Part shown: positions 1-7,717 of the stretch, piece by piece | Layout: each line of letters starts with the position of its first letter | Position numbering within the stretch: the first letter of the stretch is position 1 | Virus record (IMG/VR): IMGVR_UViG_3300022752_000099 | Span: 1-53,269 of that record | Direction: 5' to 3' (one strand) | From: a virus | Length of the DNA: 53,269 bases | Translations under genes and position numbers: made by a program | The notes under the pieces: model-generated | Seen by the model: the letters and a program-made list of their open reading frames with translations, nothing else | Databases searched by the model: none | What the model was told of the DNA's origin: nothing

Positions 1-18
1 ACTTAACGTGTTACGATA

Positions 19-651
19 ATGAGTAGATTGAAAATTTATTATCCGGATTGGCAGATCACCAAAAATTTATATACGAATGGTGGGGAATATACTACTGAGG
101 ATGGTATTGAGTATGTAGGATACTATCATAAATACACGACCGGCGAAGTGTATTCAGAATCCAATTGGTCTCCGTTAAATTCAATCAAATTGAAGACCTT
201 GTCTGCAAATCGACCTGTAGTCAATACTGTATATGAAAACATCAAATCAATTTCAATAGACGAATTGAAAGCGCCACTTGCTTATTCACCTATATTATCA
301 ATTGATGATTATTACAACGGTGATTTTAACAGATATTTTGTAGTTAGAAGAAACAATCTCAATCAAATTGTAGAAGTGAATAAGACTGAATTTGATAAAC
401 TTTCAAATAGTAGAGGAGTTGATGGCAATTTGTATACAGGTCTAATAATCAATTGGAAATTAACCGGCCCTCGTAATGATGTTTATGAAAATTCAACTCT
501 TGTAGAGAAAGGTGTAATAGATCAAAATATCAGATCCATTCAAGCTACTAGAAAGTACGCTTCAAGTATGTTCACTTATTTGACGGATATGTTGGAGTAT
601 TCAATATATTGGCCGTTAACGTCTGAAGAAATCAAAAAGAAATTTGTATAA
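19..651 (+). CDS. Hypothetical phage protein, possibly structural
   Basis: This is a 210-residue protein with no signal peptide or membrane segment. It is rich in Tyr, Asn and Ser. Its early segment (a GGEYTTEDGIEYVGYYHKY-type stretch, residues about 21-39) resembles small virion-associated proteins that I recall from marine T4-like phages, but I cannot name a family with certainty. The ATG at 19 follows an unresolved upstream region, so a start further upstream outside the window cannot be excluded. It ends 33 bases before the next gene, which has its own promoter-like box. A structural role is inference only. Confidence 0.6.
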   Translation: MSRLKIYYPDWQITKNLYTNGGEYTTEDGIEYVGYYHKYTTGEVYSESNWSPLNSIKLKTLSANRPVVNTVYENIKSISIDELKAPLAYSPILSIDDYYNGDFNRYFVVRRNNLNQIVEVNKTEFDKLSNSRGVDGNLYTGLIINWKLTGPRNDVYENSTLVEKGVIDQNIRSIQATRKYASSMFTYLTDMLEYSIYWPLTSEEIKKKFV

Positions 652-660
652 TTGAATCGT

Positions 661-674
661 ATTTGATATATTTA
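661..674 (+). promoter_or_regulatory. Promoter-like box TATATTTA upstream of the 685 gene
   Basis: TATATTTA lies at 667-674, preceded by TTTGA at 662-666, and the downstream ATG is at 685. It matches the recurring box of this phage and the Bacteroidetes -7 pattern TAnnTTTG apart from the last base. Confidence 0.5.
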
Positions 675-684
675 CAGTGTAAAT

Positions 685-2028
685 ATGTTGATATTAGATA
701 CTCTAGAATCGTACAATCAATTTAAATCAGATTATTCAACTTATGATTGGTTCATATTACCGGTGTATGAAAGCGGTAATGTTCCAGTACATACTGATTC
801 AATTAGTATATTGTACGTTTACGTTATATTGAAAGATGTTACTGCAATAGTGGTAATCAATCATACTGAATCTATAAACAATATACCAATCAATCAAATT
901 GACTTTCCATTACTTAACAATTGTTATGTATATGAAATGAAAGCGTTCATGTCCAAGAAATATCAAAGCAATTTCATAGACATAGACCTCATCAAATACT
1001 TTAAAGAAAACACTATTTTCGAAGACAGTTACGATACCTCAGCTCATATATGGTTTTCCAAGACGTACGTCAATTTCAAGTACTTAAATACTATCATACC
1101 TATTTACAAACATGTTGAACGATGTGAATTGATTCGAAATGATTTTCTGGAATTGTGGAATGATCCGATTATCAATGACAATTCATTTAAATATTACAAT
1201 GCGTTAATGTTGCCTACATTATACAATATTGAACGCTCCGGTATAGCAGTCAATTCAAACGTATTCAATTCCTTTTTCCCGGGCAAGTCTACATTTGATG
1301 GATTGGTTTATTCAGAATACAATCCTTATACAACCACCTCGAGACCTAGTAACAATTATGATGGTGTAAACTTTGCAGCTTTAAACAAAGAATCGGGAGT
1401 TAGATCATCATTAATTAGTAGATTTGATAACGGGTATTTGGTGAATTTTGATTATGATGCTTATCACATACGATTGATGGCTGGCTTAGTAGGATATGAA
1501 TTTCCTGAAGATATATCAGTACATGAATATTTAGGTAGACTGTATTTCAATACCAATGAACTGACTGAAAGTCAATATGACAAGTCCAAACAAATGTCAT
1601 TCAAACTCATTTACGGTAGCGGTATTCATGAGTATTTGCATATCAATTTCTTTAAAAAGATACATGAATTTACAAAAGCCCTTTGGTCTGAATTCAATTC
1701 AAATTTGAAAATTGAAAGTGCTTTATTCAAACGGCCGTTATGTAAACGATTTTTCACTGACATGAACTCAACAAAGTTATTGAATTATTATCTTCAAAAT
1801 TTTGAAACTGAGAGAAACATGTTGGTATTGTCTAAACTGCTAACGTTGCCGGCAGCATCTAAAACGATTTTATATACTTACGATTCGGTGCTAGTTGATT
1901 TCAATGTAAATGATGGTGCTGAATTTTTGACTGAATACAAAAAAATATTGGAGACCGGTAATTATCCGGTTAAAATTGCTGTAGGTTCTGATTACAATAA
2001 CATGATAAAATATAGTTTACCGGTATAG
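685..2028 (+). CDS. Divergent family A DNA polymerase-like protein
   Basis: This 447-residue protein keeps the order of Pol I palm and finger motifs. The TTTSRPS segment (about 218-224) corresponds to the TTTGRLSS region. Motif A is DYDAYHIR with the catalytic Asp at 256. The O-helix reads K302-x3-F306-x3-Y310-G311. Motif C is TYDSV with the Asp at 400. Changes from the canonical pattern are Glu to His in motif A (DYSQIELR in Pol I), Tyr for the O-helix Arg, and YDS for HDE. Residues 1-150 occupy the place of a 3'-5' exonuclease domain but show no clear catalytic acids. It is short for a Pol I Klenow fragment (about 600 residues). The replicative family B polymerase lies at 21583, so this would be an accessory or degenerate polymerase. 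The fold assignment is fairly secure; activity is unknown. Confidence 0.72.
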   Translation: MLILDTLESYNQFKSDYSTYDWFILPVYESGNVPVHTDSISILYVYVILKDVTAIVVINHTESINNIPINQIDFPLLNNCYVYEMKAFMSKKYQSNFIDIDLIKYFKENTIFEDSYDTSAHIWFSKTYVNFKYLNTIIPIYKHVERCELIRNDFLELWNDPIINDNSFKYYNALMLPTLYNIERSGIAVNSNVFNSFFPGKSTFDGLVYSEYNPYTTTSRPSNNYDGVNFAALNKESGVRSSLISRFDNGYLVNFDYDAYHIRLMAGLVGYEFPEDISVHEYLGRLYFNTNELTESQYDKSKQMSFKLIYGSGIHEYLHINFFKKIHEFTKALWSEFNSNLKIESALFKRPLCKRFFTDMNSTKLLNYYLQNFETERNMLVLSKLLTLPAASKTILYTYDSVLVDFNVNDGAEFLTEYKKILETGNYPVKIAVGSDYNNMIKYSLPV

Positions 2029-2035
2029 AGTCATA

Positions 2036-2043
2036 TATATTTA
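2036..2043 (+). promoter_or_regulatory. Promoter-like box TATATTTA
   Basis: TATATTTA sits between the family A polymerase-like gene and the small gene starting at 2058 (or 2082). It has the same form as the boxes at 667, 12854 and 40075. Confidence 0.4.
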
Positions 2044-2057
2044 AAATATATGAATAC

Positions 2058-2429
2058 GTGGTATTACTTGCAACATTTACAATGTTACCAAACTTAGAAA
2101 CTACTGTTGATTTGATTAAAAAATCATATCAGTTACCTAACAATTGTATATTTGTATTGAGTTTGAAAGATCAAGAAGAATTGATTTGTACGTATAATGT
2201 ATCTGATATTGAAATCAAATTGCAAAATACCGTCGCATTACATAGAAAAAAAGAATCCAACACATTATACACGATAAATGCATTGAACGCATTAATCAAA
2301 TCAAAAAATAATGGAATATTGGATATAAAGTACCCGATCAATTGGACCGAATACACAAACTGTTTGTTAGTAACATCAGGTAGTGGTTACAAATCTATTA
2401 CAACTTCTATACACAGCATAATTCGATAA
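2058..2429 (+). CDS. Hypothetical protein, small phage family
   Basis: This 123-residue protein starts at a GTG; an in-frame ATG at 2082 would give 115 residues beginning MLPNLETT. The GTG start places it closer to the upstream promoter-like box, so I keep the longer form but regard the choice as open. The central segment (NTLYTINALNALI, about 67-79, followed by a Tyr-Pro-Ile-Asn-Trp stretch) is the type of conserved motif seen in small T4-like phage proteins, but no function is known to me. The next gene follows immediately: its ATG is one base past this stop codon. Confidence 0.6.
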   Translation: MVLLATFTMLPNLETTVDLIKKSYQLPNNCIFVLSLKDQEELICTYNVSDIEIKLQNTVALHRKKESNTLYTINALNALIKSKNNGILDIKYPINWTEYTNCLLVTSGSGYKSITTSIHSIIR

Positions 2430-2430
2430 T

Positions 2431-2985
2431 ATGAAATCAATCAAATTGACTGATTTGTTGAAAGAATCACCGTTACATAATGATCCGGGTGAACGTATGG
2501 AACAGGACAACACATACATGTTCTTTCAAAATTTAAAGACTATTCATCATGCAATCGGCCATATGTTACAAATGCCGTCTGATAAAGTATCAAAAGCTTT
2601 AGCTGACGGACATGGTTGGGCACTAGATCACATATCCACTTCTGCTGATGATGTTTCAGAAGTATACAATTTTCTTCAGGCTATCATGTCAGTACATGAA
2701 TCCACTATTACAGAAAGTGAACGATATGGTACTTTATTCAAGGTGAAATTTAAACCTGAATATACCGATTCAACCAATAAACCGCATCCGCCTGTATTGG
2801 TGTATTTATCAAATTCAGATAGAACCAAAATAGGACAATATGCTGCGGTGGATAACATCTTAGGATTGGGTAACACATTGATATCCACACTACCTACTAA
2901 AATTTCTTTAGGGTCTGTGAAATTGGACTCAGTAGATTTATTTAAATTAGTGAAGAGTTTATCGAAAACTAAATTCTATAGGTAG
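2431..2985 (+). CDS. Hypothetical protein with short N-terminal leader
   Basis: This is a 184-residue soluble protein. Its N-terminus MKSIKLTDLLKES has the form shared by about ten proteins in this window: Met, a basic residue, a short amphipathic helix, then Leu-x-Glu followed by a small residue. This resembles T4 capsid-targeting sequences cut by the prohead protease gp21. The rest has a His-rich segment (residues about 35-60: HHAIGHMLQM, HGWALDHI) and a central MSVHESTITESERYGTLFKVKFKP segment in pieces; I recognise no domain. It directly follows the 2058 gene and is followed by a 211-base non-coding stretch. Packaging into the head is inference from the leader. Confidence 0.65.
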   Translation: MKSIKLTDLLKESPLHNDPGERMEQDNTYMFFQNLKTIHHAIGHMLQMPSDKVSKALADGHGWALDHISTSADDVSEVYNFLQAIMSVHESTITESERYGTLFKVKFKPEYTDSTNKPHPPVLVYLSNSDRTKIGQYAAVDNILGLGNTLISTLPTKISLGSVKLDSVDLFKLVKSLSKTKFYR

Positions 2986-3196
2986 AAAAAGTAGCACTTA
3001 AACTGCAATAAACTACATTTTACCGTTAGTTATATATATTTATTATAGTGATAAAAAAATATATGTAGCCGTTGAATTTTAATTTTGTTAATTCAATAGT
3101 TACTATTATATTTATCATAAATTAGTTATTAAGTAGTTATCCTAGGCCCAATTACTAAATGCTAATTATTAATTGTTAATTAAAAAATGAAAAACT
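2986..3196 (+). promoter_or_regulatory. Leader of the SSB gene with two promoter-like boxes
   Basis: This 211-base gap has no ORF. It holds two TATATTTA boxes (3035-3042 and 3107-3114), an A/T-rich hairpin between them (arms 3071-3078 and 3090-3097, with one G-T pair), and a very A/T-rich unstructured tract of short TAATTA-type repeats at about 3160-3195 just before the ATG. In T4, gp32 represses its own translation by binding an A/U-rich unstructured leader behind a folded element. A similar operator is plausible here but is inference. Confidence 0.5.
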
Positions 3197-3997
3197 ATGG
3201 CAATCGATTTAAACGCCGTCAAGGCAAAACTACAGGCACTACAATCAAAGACTACAAAACAGAACAATCTTTGGAAGCCTGAACCCGGTACTCATCAAAT
3301 TAGAATTGTACCGTATATTCATAACCCGGGTAATCCTTTTTTGGAACTTTATTTTCACTACAATTTTGTTGGTAAGAACATTCTTTCTCCGGTAACTTTC
3401 GGTAATGCAGATCCTATTGTAGAGTTTGCAGAAAAATTGAAATCAACCGGTAATAAGGATGATTGGAAGATGGGCAAGTCTCTAGAACCGAAAATGCGTT
3501 GTTATGTTCCAATTCTAGTAAGAGGGAAGGAATCAGAAGGTGTTAAATTTTGGGGATTTGGTAAGACTGTATATCAGGAACTTTTAGGATTTATCACTGA
3601 CCCAGATTACGGTGATATCACTGATCCTATGTCAGGACGCGATATTACAGTGGAATTCAAGTCAAAAGAGAATACCGGTAAAGATTATCCTGAAACCTCT
3701 ATTCGAGTTAAACCGAATACAACAGTATTGTCTGATAAGAAAGACATTTTAGCTTTGGTGAAGAATCAACCTAAAATTACTGAATTGTATAAGGAGTATA
3801 CATATGAAGAAATTGAGCAACTATTGGAACAGTGGTTGAATCCAGAAACCAATACTACTCAGGAAACTGCTAGTGCTGAAGTTGAAGCTGAAACTGAAAC
3901 TGCTAAGAAACAGCCTGCTAAAAAGATTGAAGCTCCGACTGCAACTGTCCCGTCAGATGTAGCCGCTGCATTCGATGATCTATTCAAGAAAAAATAA
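3197..3997 (+). CDS. 32: Single-stranded DNA-binding protein, gp32-like
   Basis: This 266-residue protein coats ssDNA at the replication fork and in recombination. It has an N-terminal basic segment, an OB-type core (residues about 20-190, with the WKPEPGTHQIRIVPY start and VKFWGFGKTVYQELLGF typical of gp32 relatives in marine T4-like phages), and an acidic, low-complexity tail rich in Glu, Thr and Ala (about 218-250). It ends in FDDLF close to the C-terminus, a usual protein-interaction tip. No T4-type Cys/His zinc motif is visible. It is followed after 6 bases by uvsX. A dedicated leader with two promoter boxes fits a highly expressed protein. Confidence 0.88.
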   Translation: MAIDLNAVKAKLQALQSKTTKQNNLWKPEPGTHQIRIVPYIHNPGNPFLELYFHYNFVGKNILSPVTFGNADPIVEFAEKLKSTGNKDDWKMGKSLEPKMRCYVPILVRGKESEGVKFWGFGKTVYQELLGFITDPDYGDITDPMSGRDITVEFKSKENTGKDYPETSIRVKPNTTVLSDKKDILALVKNQPKITELYKEYTYEEIEQLLEQWLNPETNTTQETASAEVEAETETAKKQPAKKIEAPTATVPSDVAAAFDDLFKKK

Positions 3998-4003
3998 GAT
4001 AAT

Positions 4004-5155
4004 ATGGCCAAAAAAGATAAAGAGCCTGGAGTATTACAGGATGAATTGGCGTCCACGTTGGCGACCAATTTAAATAAGAAGTTTAAAGAATCACATTCAA
4101 AAGTTGCTTACTTTCTAGATGGCGACTCTGATTCTCCTTCCGAAGTAACTGATTGGGTATCAACCGGCTCTACATCATTGGATTTGGCAGTATCTAATAG
4201 ACCTAACGGAGGTTGGCCGGTAGGCCGTATTGTAGAATTGACAGGGCTAGAAGCTGCCGGGAAATCACTCCTGGCGGCTCATGCCTTGGCTAATACTCAG
4301 AAAAAGAATGGTATCGGGGTGTATATTGACACTGAATCAGCAATTAACAGTGAATTTTTATCTGCTATTGGTGTTGATTTAAAGAAGATGTTGTATGTAC
4401 CGTTAGAAACTATTGAAGATATTTTTGAAAGTATTGAATCTATAATTGAAACCGTACGAAAAGGGAACAAAGATACTGTAATAACCATAGTAGTAGATTC
4501 TGTTGCAGGTGCATCCACTAAAGTAGAAATGGCCGCCGACTTTGATAAAGACGGTTACAATACCAGTAAAGCAATTCTATTATCTAAAGCAATGCGTAAG
4601 ATAACCAATTTGATTGCAAAAGAGAAAATTCTAGTTATTTTTACCAATCAGTTGAGATCGAAGATGAATGCTATGGCTTTTGCAGATCCTTATACGACTG
4701 CCGGTGGTAAAGCAATTGCATATCACTCTAGCGTTCGAATTCGATTAGCGCCTAATGGTCAAATTAAAGGAAAACGCAATGGTAAAGAAGACGTTTTAGG
4801 TATCAAGACTGTAGCAAAAGTAATTAAAAACAGAATGGGTCCGCCTCTTCGTACTGCTAAGTTTGATATCTATTTTGATAGAGGTATTGACGATGAAACT
4901 TCTTTATTGGAATTGTTGAAAGAATTACAGATTGCTGATAGTACCGGAGCATGGTATGTATTGGTAGATCCTTCAACCGGTGAAACTTTAGATTTGAAAT
5001 TTCAAGCGAAAACTTTCAAGTCTATTGTATTGGATAATCCGGAAATTTACTCAAAAGTGAAACAGTGGGTTTATGATCGATATATAGTCAAGTATAAAGA
5101 TTCGCTTGATTCTGATGTTGAAATTATTCACTCTGATTCTATAATAGAAGAATAG
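4004..5155 (+). CDS. uvsX: UvsX-like RecA-family recombinase
   Basis: This 383-residue protein forms filaments on ssDNA and drives strand exchange in recombination-dependent replication and repair. Walker A is GLEAAGKS at 81-88 and Walker B is the hydrophobic VVDSVAG strand at about 163-169. The segment TAGGKAIAYHSSVRIRL matches the RecA/UvsX core near the L2 loop. Length and gene order (SSB, recombinase, nuclease) fit T4-like genomes. The start ATG at 4004 lies 6 bases after the SSB stop, and the stop is followed one base later by the next ATG, so the three genes look co-transcribed. Confidence 0.92.
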   Translation: MAKKDKEPGVLQDELASTLATNLNKKFKESHSKVAYFLDGDSDSPSEVTDWVSTGSTSLDLAVSNRPNGGWPVGRIVELTGLEAAGKSLLAAHALANTQKKNGIGVYIDTESAINSEFLSAIGVDLKKMLYVPLETIEDIFESIESIIETVRKGNKDTVITIVVDSVAGASTKVEMAADFDKDGYNTSKAILLSKAMRKITNLIAKEKILVIFTNQLRSKMNAMAFADPYTTAGGKAIAYHSSVRIRLAPNGQIKGKRNGKEDVLGIKTVAKVIKNRMGPPLRTAKFDIYFDRGIDDETSLLELLKELQIADSTGAWYVLVDPSTGETLDLKFQAKTFKSIVLDNPEIYSKVKQWVYDRYIVKYKDSLDSDVEIIHSDSIIEE

Positions 5156-5156
5156 T

Positions 5157-6236
5157 ATGATTAAACCTAAACATTACATTTCTTTACTTAAAGAAGTTAC
5201 AGATCAGAAACAACAAAACTCAATGGAAGGTGTTAATGATCGACCGTTGATAGTAGATGCATTGAACAGTTACATTCGAGTTTTTTCGGCAGTACCGGCA
5301 GTAAATGAACATGGTGATCACATTGGTGGAGTCTCCGGATTTCTTCGTTCAATTGCATGGGTTGTTAGAATGATCAAACCTACTCGATTGATATTGGTAT
5401 TTGACGGTAAAGGTGGATCAATCAGAAGAAAAGATTTGTATTCTGATTACAAGTCCGGTAGAACGGTCAATACCAAATTCAATAGACCAGATCACATTAC
5501 AATTGATGTGGATCAGGAACTTCGTAATATGAGTAAACAGTTGGTTAGATTAAGTGAATACCTAGACACACTGCCTATTACAGTTATTTCTATTGATAAT
5601 GTAGAAGCTGACGACGTAATTGCATACATGGTCACCAATGTGTTCAATGAATCTAAACATGTTACGGTAATGTCAGATGATAAAGACTTCTTGCAATTAA
5701 TCAAAGATAATGTATACGTGTGGAGACCGATTCAAAAAGTATTGTATACGCCTAAACACGTTTTAGATTCTTTCGGAGTACCTCCACACAATTACATTAT
5801 TTACAAGATAATGGCCGGAGACGCTTCAGACAATATTAAAGGAGTGTATGGTATCGGTAAAAATTCTTTAGTGAAATTGTACCCAGAACTTTTAAGTGAT
5901 ACTCCTATGAGTGTGGATGAATTGATAGAAATCACTAAAATTAAATCGCAGCATTCGAAAAGAGTCAAGTACAATAACATTTTGGAATCTATTGATCAAA
6001 TCAAACTCAATTTCAAATTGATGCAACTTTCTGATGTAGACATATCCGGTGCAATCAAATCCAATATTCGAGACATTTTGAATCGACCAATTCAATTGAT
6101 GGATCGACCTAAATTCAAGTTTCTATTGGCACAGGATGCAGCATTTAATGTGTTTACGAATCCGGACGGTTGGTTATTGGAAAGTTTCAATTACTTAAAT
6201 GCTAAGGCCGCAGAATTTAATTCCACGGTTTCATAG
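5157..6236 (+). CDS. rnh: 5'-3' exonuclease / RNase H-type flap nuclease (T4 Rnh-like)
   Basis: This 359-residue FEN-family nuclease removes RNA primers and flaps. Acidic metal-binding motifs appear in order: VDALNSY (Asp 34), VFDGKGGSIRR (about 81-91) with the following DYKSGR, VEADDVIAY, MSDDKDFLQL, and the helix-hairpin-helix AGDASDNIKGVYGIG. The first 22 residues (MIKPKHYISLLKEV...) lie outside the nuclease fold and look like the leader found on the presumed packaged proteins; an ATG at 5223 (MEGVNDRPLIVD) would remove it. I keep 5157 because it abuts the uvsX stop. The gene ends at a bidirectional-looking regulatory spot with a promoter box and a terminator. Confidence 0.88.
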   Translation: MIKPKHYISLLKEVTDQKQQNSMEGVNDRPLIVDALNSYIRVFSAVPAVNEHGDHIGGVSGFLRSIAWVVRMIKPTRLILVFDGKGGSIRRKDLYSDYKSGRTVNTKFNRPDHITIDVDQELRNMSKQLVRLSEYLDTLPITVISIDNVEADDVIAYMVTNVFNESKHVTVMSDDKDFLQLIKDNVYVWRPIQKVLYTPKHVLDSFGVPPHNYIIYKIMAGDASDNIKGVYGIGKNSLVKLYPELLSDTPMSVDELIEITKIKSQHSKRVKYNNILESIDQIKLNFKLMQLSDVDISGAIKSNIRDILNRPIQLMDRPKFKFLLAQDAAFNVFTNPDGWLLESFNYLNAKAAEFNSTVS

Positions 6237-6255
6237 TTTTTTAGTTTGGTTATGT

Positions 6256-6263
6256 TATATTTA
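6256..6263 (+). promoter_or_regulatory. Promoter-like box TATATTTA abutting a terminator hairpin
   Basis: TATATTTA at 6256-6263 ends exactly where the terminator stem begins (6264). A transcript starting about 6-8 bases downstream of the box would begin inside the 5' arm and could not form the hairpin, whereas read-through from upstream could. The box would serve the helicase gene at 6312. Confidence 0.5.
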
Positions 6264-6293
6264 ATGCACGGGTATTAATCCGTGCATTTTTTT
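6264..6293 (+). terminator. Intrinsic terminator after the 5'-3' exonuclease gene
   Basis: The stem ATGCACGG (6264-6271) pairs with CCGTGCAT (6280-6287) around an 8-base loop and is followed by six T residues (6288-6293). It closes the SSB-uvsX-nuclease transcription unit. Confidence 0.8.
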
Positions 6294-6311
6294 ACTAAAA
6301 GAGATGATGTT

Positions 6312-7676
6312 ATGACAGATAGATTGAGCGCATATGGTTCTAGTTTTCAATTGAAAATCATTTCGGCGATATTAGGTGATAGGTTGTATTTGCAACAAAT
6401 ATCTGATATCATGAAGCCGGAATATTTTGAAAGTGAAGCTACTAGTTGGATAGTGAAACAAACTCTAGAATATTTTGAGCAGTATAAAAGTCCACCTAGT
6501 ATAGACGTATTCAAGTCTAAAACAATGTCCATTTCCAGAGACGTATTGCAATTGGCTATTGTAGAAGCGTTACGTGAAGTGGTAAGATTTATGGATTCAG
6601 ATGATTTACAGTTCGTTAAAGATGAAACGTTGCGATTCTGTAAAAATCAATGCATTAAGAAAGCTATATTGGAATCAGTTGAAGATTTGAAATTGGGTAG
6701 ATATGATGATATCAAATTGAAGATTGACACTGCAATGAAAGCCGGTGAAGCAGTTTATACCGGATACGATTATGTGGATACAGTTGAAAGTAGATATACA
6801 GAGTTGGTTAGAAATTGCATTCCGACTCCTTGGCCTGTAGTTAATGATTTGTTAGGTGGCGGTGCTGCTAAAGGTGAACTCGTAGTATTTGTTGCCGGTC
6901 CTGGTGCCGGTAAGTCCACTTCATTGATTAATGTAGGCGCTGAAGCGTTGAGAAAAGGTAAGGTTGTAGTTCATTATACTTTGGAATTGTATGAGCCGTA
7001 TGTGGCTCAAAGATATGATGCTGTTATCAGTGGTATAGCAACTCAAGATTTAAAGTATCATATTTCTGATATCAAATCAGTTCTTAGTAAATTACCGGGT
7101 AAACTTGAACTACAATATTATCCTACAAAGACAGCCTCATGTAATACAATTCGAGCTCACTTAGGTAAATTGAAATTGGCAGGAGTCAATCCAGATTTAC
7201 TAATAGTAGATTATGCAGATTTGTTACGAGTTTCCGGTAGAGCTTCCGACTCCAAGCATATTGATTTGGAAAACATTTATGAAGATTTACGAGGTGTTGC
7301 TGGTGAATTTGAAGTGCCAATTTATACTGCGAGCCAAGCCGGTAGACAGAGTGCGGAATCGGATGTAGTTCAAGGTGAACACGTTGCCGGAGCATTTGCA
7401 AAAATCATGATTGCGGATGCAGTTATATCATTGTCTAGAAAAGTTTCTGATAAAATATCTGGAACCGGTAGATTCTTCTTTATTAAAAATAGATTCGGCC
7501 CGGACGGTATCACATTACCCAGTAGATTGAACATGTCGAATGGACAGTTTCAAATATTTGAAGAAACCTCAGTACAAGGAACTGAAACTAAAAAAGTGAT
7601 AGCAAATGGTGCTGATGTGGTTAGACAAACTTTGGCACAAAAATATAAAGAAATTAATGGGGGATCGTTAGGTTGA
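6312..7676 (+). CDS. 41: Replicative DNA helicase, gp41/DnaB-like
   Basis: This 454-residue hexameric helicase unwinds the fork. Residues 1-150 form the helical N-terminal domain. The RecA-like ATPase domain has Walker A GPGAGKST at about 196-203, Walker B LLIVDYADLL at about 295-304, and a FFFIKNRFGPDG segment near the C-terminus that matches DnaB motif 4 (KNRxGxxG). A longer reading from a GTG at 6282 would start inside the terminator stem, so the ATG at 6312 (MTDRLSAYGS) is the likely start. The last bases overlap the region where the ribonucleotide reductase gene begins. Confidence 0.92.
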   Translation: MTDRLSAYGSSFQLKIISAILGDRLYLQQISDIMKPEYFESEATSWIVKQTLEYFEQYKSPPSIDVFKSKTMSISRDVLQLAIVEALREVVRFMDSDDLQFVKDETLRFCKNQCIKKAILESVEDLKLGRYDDIKLKIDTAMKAGEAVYTGYDYVDTVESRYTELVRNCIPTPWPVVNDLLGGGAAKGELVVFVAGPGAGKSTSLINVGAEALRKGKVVVHYTLELYEPYVAQRYDAVISGIATQDLKYHISDIKSVLSKLPGKLELQYYPTKTASCNTIRAHLGKLKLAGVNPDLLIVDYADLLRVSGRASDSKHIDLENIYEDLRGVAGEFEVPIYTASQAGRQSAESDVVQGEHVAGAFAKIMIADAVISLSRKVSDKISGTGRFFFIKNRFGPDGITLPSRLNMSNGQFQIFEETSVQGTETKKVIANGADVVRQTLAQKYKEINGGSLG

Positions 7677-7717
7677 CATATTTATCTATCCCTAATAATA
7701 TTAACATCATAAACTAT

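Noticed and set aside
6282-6311. GTG start for the helicase within the terminator
   Set aside because: The first ten codons would overlap the hairpin and T run; the ATG at 6312 follows the promoter box at a normal distance.
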